Positions 17,019-26,838 of a stretch of 64,000 nucleotides of DNA are shown one piece after another. Source of the stretch: RGIG8124 sp045130665. Its GTDB lineage: Bacteria; Bacillota; Clostridia; Christensenellales; CAG-917. Location: contig JBGUQC010000004.1 of NCBI GenBank assembly GCA_045130665.1, positions 620,001 through 684,000 on the forward strand, given 5' to 3'. Each line of letters begins with the position of its first letter. Within the stretch, counting starts at the first letter, position 1. The notes under the pieces are model-generated. The model had not been told where the DNA came from. It made no database searches and was given only the letters and a program-made list of their open reading frames with translations. The translations under genes and the position numbers were made by a program.

Positions 17019-18282
17019 CATTATCCTCCAACACACCTAATTGTGGGATTTCTGGGTCTTCTGTATCTATAAATGGAGTTCCAGTTCCATCTAAAGATGA
17101 AACTTTGTTCAAAGTCTTTTGAATATGTGTATTCTTTTTTCTTGCATCTTCTAAAGATACTTGAAGTGTTGATATATTTTTGCTCATCTTGTCTAGGTAT
17201 TCTTCAAACTTGCTGAAATCTTTTTGGAATTTAACCAAAACATCTGCTATTTCTTTACTTCTCTTCTCCATAGCCATAGTCTTAAATCCCACTCTAAGAG
17301 AGTTTAATAAAGCTGCTGTAGTAGATGGCCCACCAACAATAATTCTATATTGATTTTGAAGCGTTTCTAATAGTCCTGGCTGCTTTGCAATCTCTGCATA
17401 TAAGCCTTCTGTTGGAAGATACATTACGGCAAAATCTGTTGTGATTGGAGGCTTGATGTATTTCTCTGAAATTGACTTAGCCTGGTTTTTTACAGATGAA
17501 ATGAGTGCTTTAAGTGCCGATTCTGTCAAATCCTTGTCTCCGGACTCTGATGCGGAAATCAATCTTTCATAATCTGCAAGAGGGAATTTAGCATCCATTG
17601 GAAGGATTACATTACCATTGTCTTTTCCTGGTAGAATAATAGCGAAGTCAACACCACCTTGCTCGCCAGTTTTCTTATCTATTGCATACTGTGCTCTATA
17701 CTGTTCTGGTGACAAGATTTGTGATAGTAAGCTTTCTAGGGATACTTCACCCCATGTACCTCTTGTCTTTACATTATTGAATATTCCGTTTAAATCTTTT
17801 ACGGATGATTGAAGGGTTTGAAGTTCTGCTAAGCTTTGTCCAAGTTCAGCCATTCTATCTGTTACTTGCTTAAATGATGCATTAAATCTCTTTTCGATGT
17901 TTTCTGAGAGCTTTTGGTCTACAACTTCTCTCATCTTTTCCATCTCAATAGTATTTTCTTGACGCATTCTATTAATGGTCTCGTTATTATCCTTTCTTAT
18001 AGCATCAATTTTGACGTCTATATTAGACATAAATGCATCAAAACGAGCTGTTAATTGGTTAAGACTACCAGTTAGCATCTCAATTCTTGTTGCATTGATG
18101 GCATTTATACTATTTACTGAACTTATTATTTCATTTTTTTGCCTATCCATATCTCCAAGTAATAGTGAATCATTGTTATTTGCAGGTGCACTCTTCTTTT
18201 TTATGAGAATTACAAGCAATGCAATAACAACTAATACTAAAACTATTGATATAGCCAGCATTACATATTCAACTATGTTCAT
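17011..18282 (-). CDS. rmuC: DNA recombination protein RmuC
   Basis: 423 residues: an N-terminal membrane anchor (residues 5-28), a long coiled coil (about 40-150), then the RmuC nuclease-like core. The core has GTWGEVSLESLLSQIL, ILPGKD...LPMDAKFPLADYERL and VMYLPTEGLYAEI. RmuC limits inversions at short inverted repeats and belongs to the PD-(D/E)xK-like fold. The C-terminus is acidic (EDPEIPQLGVLEDNDD). It begins ten bases after the cca stop. Confidence 0.92.
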   Translation of the reverse strand: MNIVEYVMLAISIVLVLVVIALLVILIKKKSAPANNNDSLLLGDMDRQKNEIISSVNSINAINATRIEMLTGSLNQLTARFDAFMSNIDVKIDAIRKDNNETINRMRQENTIEMEKMREVVDQKLSENIEKRFNASFKQVTDRMAELGQSLAELQTLQSSVKDLNGIFNNVKTRGTWGEVSLESLLSQILSPEQYRAQYAIDKKTGEQGGVDFAIILPGKDNGNVILPMDAKFPLADYERLISASESGDKDLTESALKALISSVKNQAKSISEKYIKPPITTDFAVMYLPTEGLYAEIAKQPGLLETLQNQYRIIVGGPSTTAALLNSLRVGFKTMAMEKRSKEIADVLVKFQKDFSKFEEYLDKMSKNISTLQVSLEDARKKNTHIQKTLNKVSSLDGTGTPFIDTEDPEIPQLGVLEDNDD

Positions 18283-18292
18283 TTATATACCT

Positions 18293-19717
18293 CTACTTTT
18301 TTATTTTCTTTCTCAAATACTCTAGAGCATGATCTCTGTCATTTAAAGTATTGTTCATAACAGTATCTCTCCAAAGTTCATACAAGGCCATTCCTCTTTC
18401 ACATTCTGGGTATCCCATAGCAATTAAGTCATCTCCATTTACTTTTAAGTCTTTAATACCCATTGGTACGCCCTCTTGCTTCATCTGTTCAAATAAAACA
18501 GCCCATCTTAGTTCTGGTCTTATTTTTTGTGAAGCAAAGGTGTCTGCGGCCTTTAAATCGATTAGCTGTGGCATTAGTTTTGATTTTTCTGCCATAAACC
18601 AACGAAGTTTGCTTTCACTTGTCTCATCATCGATGTCATACATATGATTTCTAATCAAAGCACAGATATCTCTTGCTCTTATTTTTGGGAAACGTAATCT
18701 ATTACAAATATCATCCATCATATCTGCACCCATTATTGCATGCATATACATCTTCCCATATTTATCCATACTTGGCTTTTTACCGATATCATGGAATAAT
18801 GCTGCCCATCTTATTTCTGGCACAGATACTCTATATGCTTCAAGCGAATGATCATATGCATCATATATATGCCACTTGGCAGATTGTTTAAGTCCTTTAA
18901 GCGCTGTTAGTTCTGGGAACAGTATTTCCAAAACGCCTAGTTCATCTAGCATTTTTATACCGATAAAGTGTGCGTTATGTAAAATGTCGGTTTCGTCCTT
19001 ACCCTCAACACCAGGGCTTCCATCGTTCCCTTTTCCAGCATATGCTGAGATAAATCCATCCCTCTCAAACACTCTTCCATGTGCTGTATCAGCTACGAAA
19101 ATCTTATCTAACTCAACTAGTATTCTTTCTGGAGATAAGTCTTTTATTCTCCATACATTATCTTTTGCTACCTGCCATGTTTTTGGATCTATACTAAAAC
19201 CTAACTCTGCTGCAAAACGAACCATTCTTAAGATTCTAAGACCATCCGCCTCAAAGACTATATTTGGATCTGTGACTGTTTTAATAACTTTGTTATTAAT
19301 ATCATCAACACCACCAACTAAATCAACTAGTTCATTCTTTAATATGTCCAAATACAAAGAGTTACATGTAAAATCTCTTCGTAGTGCATCTTCTTTAATA
19401 TCATCTGTGAATTTTACGGTATCTGGTCTATGCTTACCACTTCCTTCTTTGTATGAATCTACTCTAAACGTAGTGTATTCAGCCTTAAAGCCATGGGATG
19501 TAATTACTATTGTACCCATTCTTAAGTCCTTATTTTGTACCGTAAATTCTGTCCCTTTTAAAAACTCCCTAACTTTAGCTGCATCTAAAGATGCACATAC
19601 ATCTATATCACCAGATTGTATGTTTAAAATATCATCTCTTACAAAACCACCTACAGCGTATAGTGGTGCATATGGAGCAAATTTTTCAGCTAAAGATAAA
19701 AGTTTGTTATTTTTCAT
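18293..19717 (-). CDS. cca: CCA tRNA nucleotidyltransferase with HD domain
   Basis: Class II nucleotidyltransferase that adds or repairs the 3' CCA of tRNA. It shows GGFVRDDIL and GDIDV metal ligands near residues 23-40, RRDFTCNSLY near 118, and RILRMVRFAAELGF near 170. A C-terminal HD phosphohydrolase domain follows (ALFHDIGKKPS, IRNHMYDID). All tRNAs seen in this window already encode CCA, so the role is probably repair. It starts inside the end of hpt (11-base overlap). Confidence 0.92.
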   Translation of the reverse strand: MKNNKLLSLAEKFAPYAPLYAVGGFVRDDILNIQSGDIDVCASLDAAKVREFLKGTEFTVQNKDLRMGTIVITSHGFKAEYTTFRVDSYKEGSGKHRPDTVKFTDDIKEDALRRDFTCNSLYLDILKNELVDLVGGVDDINNKVIKTVTDPNIVFEADGLRILRMVRFAAELGFSIDPKTWQVAKDNVWRIKDLSPERILVELDKIFVADTAHGRVFERDGFISAYAGKGNDGSPGVEGKDETDILHNAHFIGIKMLDELGVLEILFPELTALKGLKQSAKWHIYDAYDHSLEAYRVSVPEIRWAALFHDIGKKPSMDKYGKMYMHAIMGADMMDDICNRLRFPKIRARDICALIRNHMYDIDDETSESKLRWFMAEKSKLMPQLIDLKAADTFASQKIRPELRWAVLFEQMKQEGVPMGIKDLKVNGDDLIAMGYPECERGMALYELWRDTVMNNTLNDRDHALEYLRKKIKK

Positions 19718-20252
19718 ATACCTCAGGTGCTAAAATACAGATATCTGGTAAATTTCTGTATCTCTCATTATAATCTAATCCATAACCAACTATGAATTCA
19801 TTTGGTACTGTGAATCCGATATAATCGGATTTAATATCTGCAGTTCTTCTTTCTGGTTTATCAATACATGCACAAATCTTAATAGATTTTGGATTACGTG
19901 CAAGTAACATTTTCTTTAAATAGCTAAGTGTTACACCTGTATCCATAATATCTTCAACAATAATTACATTTTCACCATCTATTGTTGATGATAAATCTTT
20001 AACTAGTTTAACTTCACCACTTGTAGTGGTGCCTGCGCCATAACTTGAAACAGCAATGAAGTCTATCTCACATGGAATAGTAATTTGTCTTAATAGATCT
20101 GCAAAGAATACGGATGCCCCTCTTAAAATACAGATAAGAGTGAGTTTTTCTCCCTTATAGTCTTCGCTAATTTGCTTTCCAAGCTCTTCAACTCTTTTTT
20201 GCAATTGTTCTTTTGTAATTAAAATCTTTGCTATATCTTTTGAATATTGCAT
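19707..20252 (-). CDS. hpt: Hypoxanthine phosphoribosyltransferase
   Basis: 181-residue purine salvage enzyme converting hypoxanthine or guanine plus PRPP to IMP or GMP. The PRPP loop is VEDIMDTGVTLS at 99-110. The N-terminal CILRGASVFFADLLR and the substrate flap SSYGAGTTTSGEV are typical, and DYNERYRNLPDI is the C-terminal purine-binding element. It follows tilS by 11 bases, the standard Firmicutes tilS-hpt order, but ftsH does not follow here. Confidence 0.95.
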   Translation of the reverse strand: MQYSKDIAKILITKEQLQKRVEELGKQISEDYKGEKLTLICILRGASVFFADLLRQITIPCEIDFIAVSSYGAGTTTSGEVKLVKDLSSTIDGENVIIVEDIMDTGVTLSYLKKMLLARNPKSIKICACIDKPERRTADIKSDYIGFTVPNEFIVGYGLDYNERYRNLPDICILAPEVYEK

Positions 20253-20263
20253 TTTGCACCTCT

Positions 20264-21583
20264 CTATTTATTACTAATCTTTATAACCTGTTTTGTTTTG
20301 TCATCTATTGCTACTTTTGATGATATTTCTATGCCAAATACGCATAAGACATCATTATCTTTAGCACAGACTATGATTTTATCTCGTAATCTTAGTGGTA
20401 TTTTCTTATCTGTTAAAAAATCTCCTAGAGATTTTGTTCCACCACCAAATTTGGAAATAAAATCGCCATCTTGTCTATTTCTAACAAGGGCATCTACTGG
20501 AATCTTATCCAAATCCATATAAATTGTTTTACTTAAATTATTAAAATTGCCGTGTATAATTCTTAAAGAATTATCATCTGGAATTTCATTTAACTTTTCG
20601 ACACTATAATTTAGTATTTTCCCACCTAAAACATCTTTAAATGGAATGCATACATCTATTTTTTCTGTTCTTTTGGTAAATACAATCTTATCTTCTTCTT
20701 TATAAGCATCTGCACTATGAGATAGTTCTCTTCTAGAGCCATTTTCTTTTGTTGTAAGATTTAATACTGCCTCAATATGCTTTTCTTCAACATCTTGAAT
20801 AACACCAATACATCTCATGGCCTTTTGTATTAGTCTAGAAGCGATTGCTCTATCTTTTAGGTCTACTATATTAATAGTAGCCGTATCTCCATCTACAATA
20901 GGTTCTGGAACGAATTTAGATATAAAGTCTTCTGCATCATTAGCATTACGAGCAAGCCTTAAGAAAGATTCTTCAATATTTGGATATTTTTCTTTTAACT
21001 TATTAATCTCTTGTCTTAAGAAGTTTCTTGTATATATATCCTCAGCGTTTGTAAGGTCTTCTACATATGGAATATCATTTGCAATGACATAGTCATTGAT
21101 ATCATCTCTAGTATATTCTAGAAGAGGTCTAACATAGTATCTGTTTTGAATTTGCATACCTTCTAATCCCTTAATACCAGTTCCACGAAGAATACGCATT
21201 AAGATAGTTTCAGCTTGATCATTTGCATGATGAGCAAGGGCTATACAATCTACAACGCCATCTTTAATTAGGCTATCAAAGACCTCATATCTTGCTATTC
21301 TTGCTGCTTGTTCTAATGATAATCCTTTCTCTTTTGCAATCTTTGGTGCATCTATTCTATATATTTTTAATTCTATATTATGCTTTAAAGCATAATCTTT
21401 TACAAAATTCATATCTGATATAGAATCATCTCCTCTAATTCCATGTTCAATATGAATTGCCAAAGGAGAAATACCTGCATCTACAAGTACAGATAATAAA
21501 CACATAGAATCTCTTCCACCAGAAAGAGCTACGCCGACTTTTTTTCCTTCAAATAATGAAGTGTCTACAAGTATCTTTTTCAT
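20264..21583 (-). CDS. tilS: tRNA(Ile)-lysidine synthetase
   Basis: Converts C34 of the CAU-anticodon tRNA-Ile to lysidine using ATP. The PP-loop motif SGGRDSM is near residue 22 and HIEHGIRGDDS near 47. AHHANDQAETILMRILRGTGIKGLEGM is the conserved substrate region. The C-terminal TilS domain ends with DFLTDKKIPLRLR. ATG 21583 is chosen over an in-frame TTG at 21592. A minus-strand extended -10 (TGATATAAT) lies about 50 bases upstream. It heads the tilS-to-pgm transcription unit. Confidence 0.93.
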   Translation of the reverse strand: MKKILVDTSLFEGKKVGVALSGGRDSMCLLSVLVDAGISPLAIHIEHGIRGDDSISDMNFVKDYALKHNIELKIYRIDAPKIAKEKGLSLEQAARIARYEVFDSLIKDGVVDCIALAHHANDQAETILMRILRGTGIKGLEGMQIQNRYYVRPLLEYTRDDINDYVIANDIPYVEDLTNAEDIYTRNFLRQEINKLKEKYPNIEESFLRLARNANDAEDFISKFVPEPIVDGDTATINIVDLKDRAIASRLIQKAMRCIGVIQDVEEKHIEAVLNLTTKENGSRRELSHSADAYKEEDKIVFTKRTEKIDVCIPFKDVLGGKILNYSVEKLNEIPDDNSLRIIHGNFNNLSKTIYMDLDKIPVDALVRNRQDGDFISKFGGGTKSLGDFLTDKKIPLRLRDKIIVCAKDNDVLCVFGIEISSKVAIDDKTKQVIKISNK

Positions 21584-21669
21584 TAGAAACAATTACCTAT
21601 TATTAAAAATCTATCTTCGAAAAATATTATATCACAAAATACCACTTTTTGAGAAGATATTATAAAAAA

Positions 21670-21692
21670 AGAGAGCAACAAATGTGCTCTCT
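21670..21692 (-). terminator. Terminator of the arginine operon
   Basis: Minus-strand stem AGAGAGCA/TGCTCTCT with a 7-base loop and TTTTTTT tail, about 20 bases past the argF stop. Confidence 0.88.
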
Positions 21693-21713
21693 TAGTATTT
21701 AATATAAATATAA

Positions 21714-22634
21714 TTATGCTTTGACCTTATCTGGTGCCATTAAATGAACCATAACAGCCTTTTGAGCATGTAGTCTGTTTTCTGCCTCATCAAAGATTTC
21801 TGCTGCATGTGCTTCAAAGACATCATTTGTGATTTCTTCTTCTCTATGAGCTGGTAAACAATGTAAAACCATTGCATCTGGTTTAGCAACTGCCATAACA
21901 TCAGCATTAATTTGGAATCCTTTGAAAGCTTTTTCTCTAATTGCCTTCTCACTTTCTTGTCCCATACTTGCCCAAACATCTGTATAAAGAACATCTGCAT
22001 CCTTGCAAGCTTCTAAAACGTTGTTAGTAATTGTGAGTTTGCCTAATTCAGTACCCCATTTGATAATATCTGCATCTGGCTTGTAGTCATCTGGGCATGC
22101 AATTGTTACAGACATACCTGTTTTAATACCACCAACTATTAATGAGTTAGCCATATTATTACCATCTCCAACAAAAGTCATCTTTAATCCCTTTAAAGAA
22201 CCCTTATATTCACGAATAGTCATGATGTCTGCAAGAACTTGGCATGGATGACAATAATCTGTAAGACCATTAATAATAGGTATATCACCATATTTTGCTA
22301 AATTCTCAACATCTTCTTGAGCGAATGTTCTAATCATGATACAGTCTACCATTCTAGATAAAACTCTTGCTGTATCTTGAATTGGTTCACCTCTACCGAT
22401 TTGAAGATCATGTGTTGATAAGAATAGTCCTTGTCCGCCTAATTGGAAAATACCTGTCTCAAAAGAAACACGTGTTCTTGTTGATGCTTTAGCGAATATC
22501 ATTGCAAGAGTTTTGTTCTTACAATAATGGTGTTCAATACCATTCTTTAATTCAAACTTTAATTGGTCTGCAGTATTTAAAATTGCAGTAATTTCTTGTT
22601 CTGTTAAATCACCGAGTTTTAGCAAATTCTTCAT
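21714..22634 (-). CDS. argF: Ornithine carbamoyltransferase
   Basis: Makes citrulline from ornithine and carbamoyl phosphate. The carbamoyl-phosphate motif STRTR is at 51-55, DYCHPCQVLAD near 134, the ornithine loop SMGQE near 224, and HCLPAHR near 260. At 306 residues it is full length. The gene overlaps argD by four bases and is last in the operon. Catabolic (arcB) use is possible in principle, but the biosynthetic neighbours argue for argF. Confidence 0.95.
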   Translation of the reverse strand: MKNLLKLGDLTEQEITAILNTADQLKFELKNGIEHHYCKNKTLAMIFAKASTRTRVSFETGIFQLGGQGLFLSTHDLQIGRGEPIQDTARVLSRMVDCIMIRTFAQEDVENLAKYGDIPIINGLTDYCHPCQVLADIMTIREYKGSLKGLKMTFVGDGNNMANSLIVGGIKTGMSVTIACPDDYKPDADIIKWGTELGKLTITNNVLEACKDADVLYTDVWASMGQESEKAIREKAFKGFQINADVMAVAKPDAMVLHCLPAHREEEITNDVFEAHAAEIFDEAENRLHAQKAVMVHLMAPDKVKA

Positions 22635-23785
22635 TTTAACACCTCACATAGTATAGATAAACCCTTTGTTAGGGAATTATCATCAATATTCAATGGTGGC
22701 AATAATCTTACTCTATCGTGTGCTGTTAACACCACCAATTTCTTCTTTAAGCACTTTTGTAGAACCTTCTTTGCATCGTCTACTTCAATGCCTATCATAA
22801 GTCCCAAACCGGACACGCTCTTTACTTTTGAGCACTTTAATAATGCCTCTTTTATTATCTCACTCTTTCTTTGAACATCCTTTAAAAGAGCATCATCTAT
22901 TTGGTCTATTGTTGCAATTGCACCTGCACATGCAAGTAAATTTGCACCAAATGTAGATCCATGTGTACCTGGTGTTAATACATTTTCTGTCTTTTCATTA
23001 AACATACAAGCACCAATTGGTATACCATTAGCAAGACCCTTTGCTGTAGTCAAGATATCTGGTTTGATTCCGTATTGTTCATATGCAAAGAATGTGCCTG
23101 TTCTTCCATTTCCTGTTTGAACTTCATCAATAATAAGAAGAGTATCTTTGCTCTTTGCAAATTCTTCCACTTTCTTTACATAATCCTTATCTAAAGCAAC
23201 AACACCGCCCTCACCTTGAACCAATTCAAACATGATTGCACAAGTATTGTCATCGCAAGCTTCCTTTAAGGCATCTATATTTCCTGCCTCAACGTATTTA
23301 AATCCATCTAAGAATGGATTAAAGAACTTATGAAGACTATCTTGACCTGTTGCAGTAAGAGTTGCCATAGTACGTCCATGGAACGAATTAACCAATGTTA
23401 TGATATCTGTGCCCTTTCCTTTATCGGATGCATACTTTCTTGCTGTCTTTATTGCACATTCATTAGCTTCTGCACCAGAATTTCCAAAGAAAACTTTTTT
23501 CATTCCTGCTTTTTTACATAATTTTTCAGCTAAAACTGCGCATGGCTCAGAATAATATAGATTAGATGTGTGTGCTATTGTTTTTACTTGTTTAGTTACA
23601 GCATCTACCCATGCTTTGTTATTATGTCCCAAACCATTAACTGCTATACCAGCACCGAAATCTATATATCTCTTGCCTTTATCGTCATACAAATAACTAC
23701 CCTTACCTTTTACAAAGGTAACATCTTGACGTGCATATGTGTGAACGATATATTCACTATCTAATTGTTTTGTATTTTCTGCCAT
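22631..23785 (-). CDS. argD: Acetylornithine aminotransferase
   Basis: PLP-dependent class III aminotransferase, 384 residues from the chosen start. The PLP-lysine lies in TTAKGLANGIPIGA near residue 240. NSGAEANECAIKTAR and LLIIDEVQTGNGRTG are family motifs. It forms N-acetylornithine from the semialdehyde. ATG 23785 begins MAENTKQLD, one base after the argB stop. The in-frame extension to 23830 lies entirely inside argB. Confidence 0.95.
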   Translation of the reverse strand: MAENTKQLDSEYIVHTYARQDVTFVKGKGSYLYDDKGKRYIDFGAGIAVNGLGHNNKAWVDAVTKQVKTIAHTSNLYYSEPCAVLAEKLCKKAGMKKVFFGNSGAEANECAIKTARKYASDKGKGTDIITLVNSFHGRTMATLTATGQDSLHKFFNPFLDGFKYVEAGNIDALKEACDDNTCAIMFELVQGEGGVVALDKDYVKKVEEFAKSKDTLLIIDEVQTGNGRTGTFFAYEQYGIKPDILTTAKGLANGIPIGACMFNEKTENVLTPGTHGSTFGANLLACAGAIATIDQIDDALLKDVQRKSEIIKEALLKCSKVKSVSGLGLMIGIEVDDAKKVLQKCLKKKLVVLTAHDRVRLLPPLNIDDNSLTKGLSILCEVLK

Positions 23786-23786
23786 A

Positions 23787-24641
23787 TTAATAGAACATTG
23801 TGCCCATACCTTCATTGGTGAGCATTTCAATAATGATTGCGTGTGGTTTGCGTCCGTCTATAATAAAGACGTGTTTTGCACCACGACGTATTGCTTCTTG
23901 ACTTCCTAAAACCTTTGGAACCATACCGCCAGATACGATACCTTCTTTAATAAGTTCTGGAATCTCGCTTGCACTAACTGCAGATATTACAGATGTTTCA
24001 TCATCCTTATCTTTCAGCAATCCTGGAGTATCTGTCATGCTAAATAAAGCCATTGCTTTTAATTCGCCTGCAATACGAGCTGCAGCTGTATCTGCATTAA
24101 TATTATATGCATTACCATCTGCATCTACACCGATTGTACTGATAATAGGAATGATGTCGTTATCTAATTCTTGATTAATCAATGTTGTATCTACAGATAA
24201 GATATCTCCAACATATTCAAGATTTGGATCCTTTTGTTTAACTTTAATCATGCCACCATCGATACCACAAAGGCCTACGGCCTTTCCACCGAAGGATTGA
24301 ACCAATCCAACCAAGTCTTTTCCGACCTTTCCAGCAAGAATCATTTGTACAACATCCATTGTGGCCTTATCTGTCTTTCTGAAACCATCAATAAATTCAG
24401 ACTTGATGCCCAATTTATCAAGCATATCATTAATTTCTGGTCCGCCACCATGAACCAATACAACCTTAACACCTACTTGATGAAGAAGAACTATATCTTG
24501 CATTACAGTTTTCTTAATATCTTCATCTTTCATTGCGCTTCCGCCAAATTTAATAACAACTTTTTGACCATTATATTTTTGAATATGTGGTAAAGCTTCT
24601 ACTAAAATTTGAGCCTTTTGTGAATTAGAAGTATTTTCCAT
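23787..24641 (-). CDS. argB: Acetylglutamate kinase
   Basis: Phosphorylates N-acetylglutamate. It shows KFGGSAM near 26-32, LVHGGGPEINDML near 62-75, and the nucleotide-binding C-terminal half with NINADTAAARIAGEL. At 284 residues it is the usual length. Whether it is arginine-inhibited cannot be decided with confidence; the N-terminal helix is present. It lies 16 bases after argJ. Confidence 0.95.
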   Translation of the reverse strand: MENTSNSQKAQILVEALPHIQKYNGQKVVIKFGGSAMKDEDIKKTVMQDIVLLHQVGVKVVLVHGGGPEINDMLDKLGIKSEFIDGFRKTDKATMDVVQMILAGKVGKDLVGLVQSFGGKAVGLCGIDGGMIKVKQKDPNLEYVGDILSVDTTLINQELDNDIIPIISTIGVDADGNAYNINADTAAARIAGELKAMALFSMTDTPGLLKDKDDETSVISAVSASEIPELIKEGIVSGGMVPKVLGSQEAIRRGAKHVFIIDGRKPHAIIIEMLTNEGMGTMFY

Positions 24642-24657
24642 ATCTATTTCTCCTTAA

Positions 24658-25872
24658 TTACGTACGATAATCTCCATTGATTTTAACATAATCATATGTT
24701 AAATCACATCCCCAAGCTGTTGCACTTGCATTTCCATCTCTTAAGATAACCTTAATTAAGATTTCATCCTCAAGAAGAACTACTTTTGCTGTATCTTCAT
24801 CAAATGGAATGCCAGATCCTTGTCTACAAACAGGAACGCTTCCTTTGGAAGAAACAAAATCTACATCCACTTTATTAATATCTACATCTGCACCAGAATA
24901 ACCGATTGCACATAAAACTCTTCCCCAGTTTGCATCTGATCCAAACATTGCAGCCTTAACTAAGTTAGACATAATAACGCTTTTTGCAATTATTTTTGCA
25001 TTTTGAATGTCTTTTGCACCTGTTATTTCGCATTCTACTAGTTTTGTGGCACCTTCTCCATCTTTTGCCATCATCTTGCAAAGCTTTTGTGTACACATTG
25101 CTAGAGCATCTTTAAAGACTAAATAGTCTTTATTTTCCGAGTCTATCTCTTTATTTCCTGCTAAACCATTTGCAAGCAAGACCAACATATCATTTGTTGA
25201 TGTGTCTCCATCTACAGAAACCATATTGAAAGAATCTTTTACATCTTCTTTAATAAGTTGTTCTAGCATTTTAGATGATATTGCGACATCTGATGTAAGG
25301 TATACAAGCATTGTAGCCATATTTGGACGAATCATACCAGAACCCTTAGCAATTCCACCAACATGGCAAATCTTTCCATCTAATTCAAACTCAACAGCAA
25401 CACTCTTTTCCTTTGTATCTGTTGTCATAATAGCTTGGTTAGCATCTGAAGATTTGTTATATGCAAGTCCTGCAACTAATTCATCTATACCATTTTCAAA
25501 AGGTTCCAAAGACATTTCCATGCCTATAACGCCAGTGCTTCCAACTATAACATCGTTAGCTGAAATACCCATCGCTTTTTCAACAAGATTGGCCATTCCT
25601 TCAGCAATCTCAATACCATTTGCATTACAAGTATTAGCATTACCACTATTGCAAATAATTGCTTGAGCCTTGCCATTTTTTAGGTGCTCTTTAGACACAA
25701 TAAGTGGTGCACCTTTAACTAAATTAGTTGTATAAACACCAGCAGCATTGCATAGTACATCTGAGACAATAAGTGCTACGTCTTTCTTATCTCTATTCTT
25801 TCTTACGCCACAATGTATTCCGTTTGCTTTGAATCCATATGACGCACAAACTCCACCTTCTACAAATTTCAT
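24658..25872 (-). CDS. argJ: Bifunctional ornithine acetyltransferase/N-acetylglutamate synthase
   Basis: Recycles the acetyl group from acetylornithine to glutamate. The self-cleavage site is the Ala-Thr in RPNMATMLVYLTSD near residue 185, which splits the precursor into alpha and beta chains with Thr as the new nucleophile. GIAKGSGM precedes it. The C-terminal segment DANWGRVLCAIGYSGAD is also typical. No argA is present in the window, consistent with a bifunctional ArgJ. Confidence 0.94.
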   Translation of the reverse strand: MKFVEGGVCASYGFKANGIHCGVRKNRDKKDVALIVSDVLCNAAGVYTTNLVKGAPLIVSKEHLKNGKAQAIICNSGNANTCNANGIEIAEGMANLVEKAMGISANDVIVGSTGVIGMEMSLEPFENGIDELVAGLAYNKSSDANQAIMTTDTKEKSVAVEFELDGKICHVGGIAKGSGMIRPNMATMLVYLTSDVAISSKMLEQLIKEDVKDSFNMVSVDGDTSTNDMLVLLANGLAGNKEIDSENKDYLVFKDALAMCTQKLCKMMAKDGEGATKLVECEITGAKDIQNAKIIAKSVIMSNLVKAAMFGSDANWGRVLCAIGYSGADVDINKVDVDFVSSKGSVPVCRQGSGIPFDEDTAKVVLLEDEILIKVILRDGNASATAWGCDLTYDYVKINGDYRT

Positions 25873-25905
25873 GTTATCGCAATACTCCTATTTTATATTC
25901 TCATT

Positions 25906-26829
25906 TTATATATTTAAACTCTTTGTTTCATCAAAACCGCACATTATATTCATACATTGTATTGCGGCTCCCGATGCACCTTTTCCTAGGTTATCAAAGA
26001 GTGATACTGCTATGATTCTATCATCATTTCCACCAACATATATATTCATATTATCCTTCATCGAAAGCTCTGATGCTGACATGAAGTTTTGTTCAAGTGG
26101 TAATACTTTAATTAACTTTGAACCATTGTAGTTTTTACTTAGACAATTAATAACATCGTCTTTATTTCCATTAATCATTTTACCAAATAAAGGAACACTT
26201 ACTTCCATACCAGAATAGAAATCCCCGACTATTGGTGCAAATATTGGTTCTTGATCAAGTCCAGCTATCTTTTTCATTTCTGGCAAGTGTTTATGCATTT
26301 GTGCAAAAGCATATTGTCTTGGTCCTTCATAGTCTTGAGGTCTATTTGCATCATTATATTCTGCAATCATTTTCTTACCACCACCAGAATATCCTGTTAA
26401 TGAATAACAAACAAAAGGATAACTTGATGGTACTAATCCGTTTTTCACTAATGGATATACAATTGATAAGAATCCACTTGCATGACAACCTGGCACAGCA
26501 ACTCTTTTTGCATTTTTAAGACTATTTTTGATTTCTTCATCTAATTCTGGGAAACCATATGTCCAATTTGGGTCTGTTCTATGTGCTGTTGATGTATCTA
26601 TCACTTTGGTATTTGGATTATCTATCATAGAAACCGCTTCAATTGCAGCAGCATCAGGAAGACATAAGAATGCAATATCTGCATTGTTTAGTGCATCCTT
26701 TCTAGCTGCTGAATCTTTGCGTATATCTTCAGGTAGTGTGAATAGCTCTATATCGTCTCTTTTGGACAATCTTTCTTCTATTCTTAATCCTGTAGTTCCA
26801 ACATTACCATCTATAAATACTTTTAACAT
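25906..26829 (-). CDS. argC: N-acetyl-gamma-glutamyl-phosphate reductase, type 2 (short form)
   Basis: NADPH-dependent reduction of acetylglutamyl phosphate. The N-terminus VFIDGNVGTTGLRI holds the nucleotide-binding loop, and the catalytic cysteine is C115 in VPGCHASGF. At 307 residues and with this motif it belongs to the shorter type 2 ArgC group, rather than the about 345-residue type 1 enzyme common in Firmicutes. It begins nine bases after argH. Confidence 0.92.
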   Translation of the reverse strand: MLKVFIDGNVGTTGLRIEERLSKRDDIELFTLPEDIRKDSAARKDALNNADIAFLCLPDAAAIEAVSMIDNPNTKVIDTSTAHRTDPNWTYGFPELDEEIKNSLKNAKRVAVPGCHASGFLSIVYPLVKNGLVPSSYPFVCYSLTGYSGGGKKMIAEYNDANRPQDYEGPRQYAFAQMHKHLPEMKKIAGLDQEPIFAPIVGDFYSGMEVSVPLFGKMINGNKDDVINCLSKNYNGSKLIKVLPLEQNFMSASELSMKDNMNIYVGGNDDRIIAVSLFDNLGKGASGAAIQCMNIMCGFDETKSLNI

Positions 26830-26838
26830 AGTTTTTCC

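Noticed and set aside
23786..23830. ArgD start at 23830
   Set aside because: Lies within argB in another frame and adds no family sequence; ATG 23785 directly follows the argB stop.
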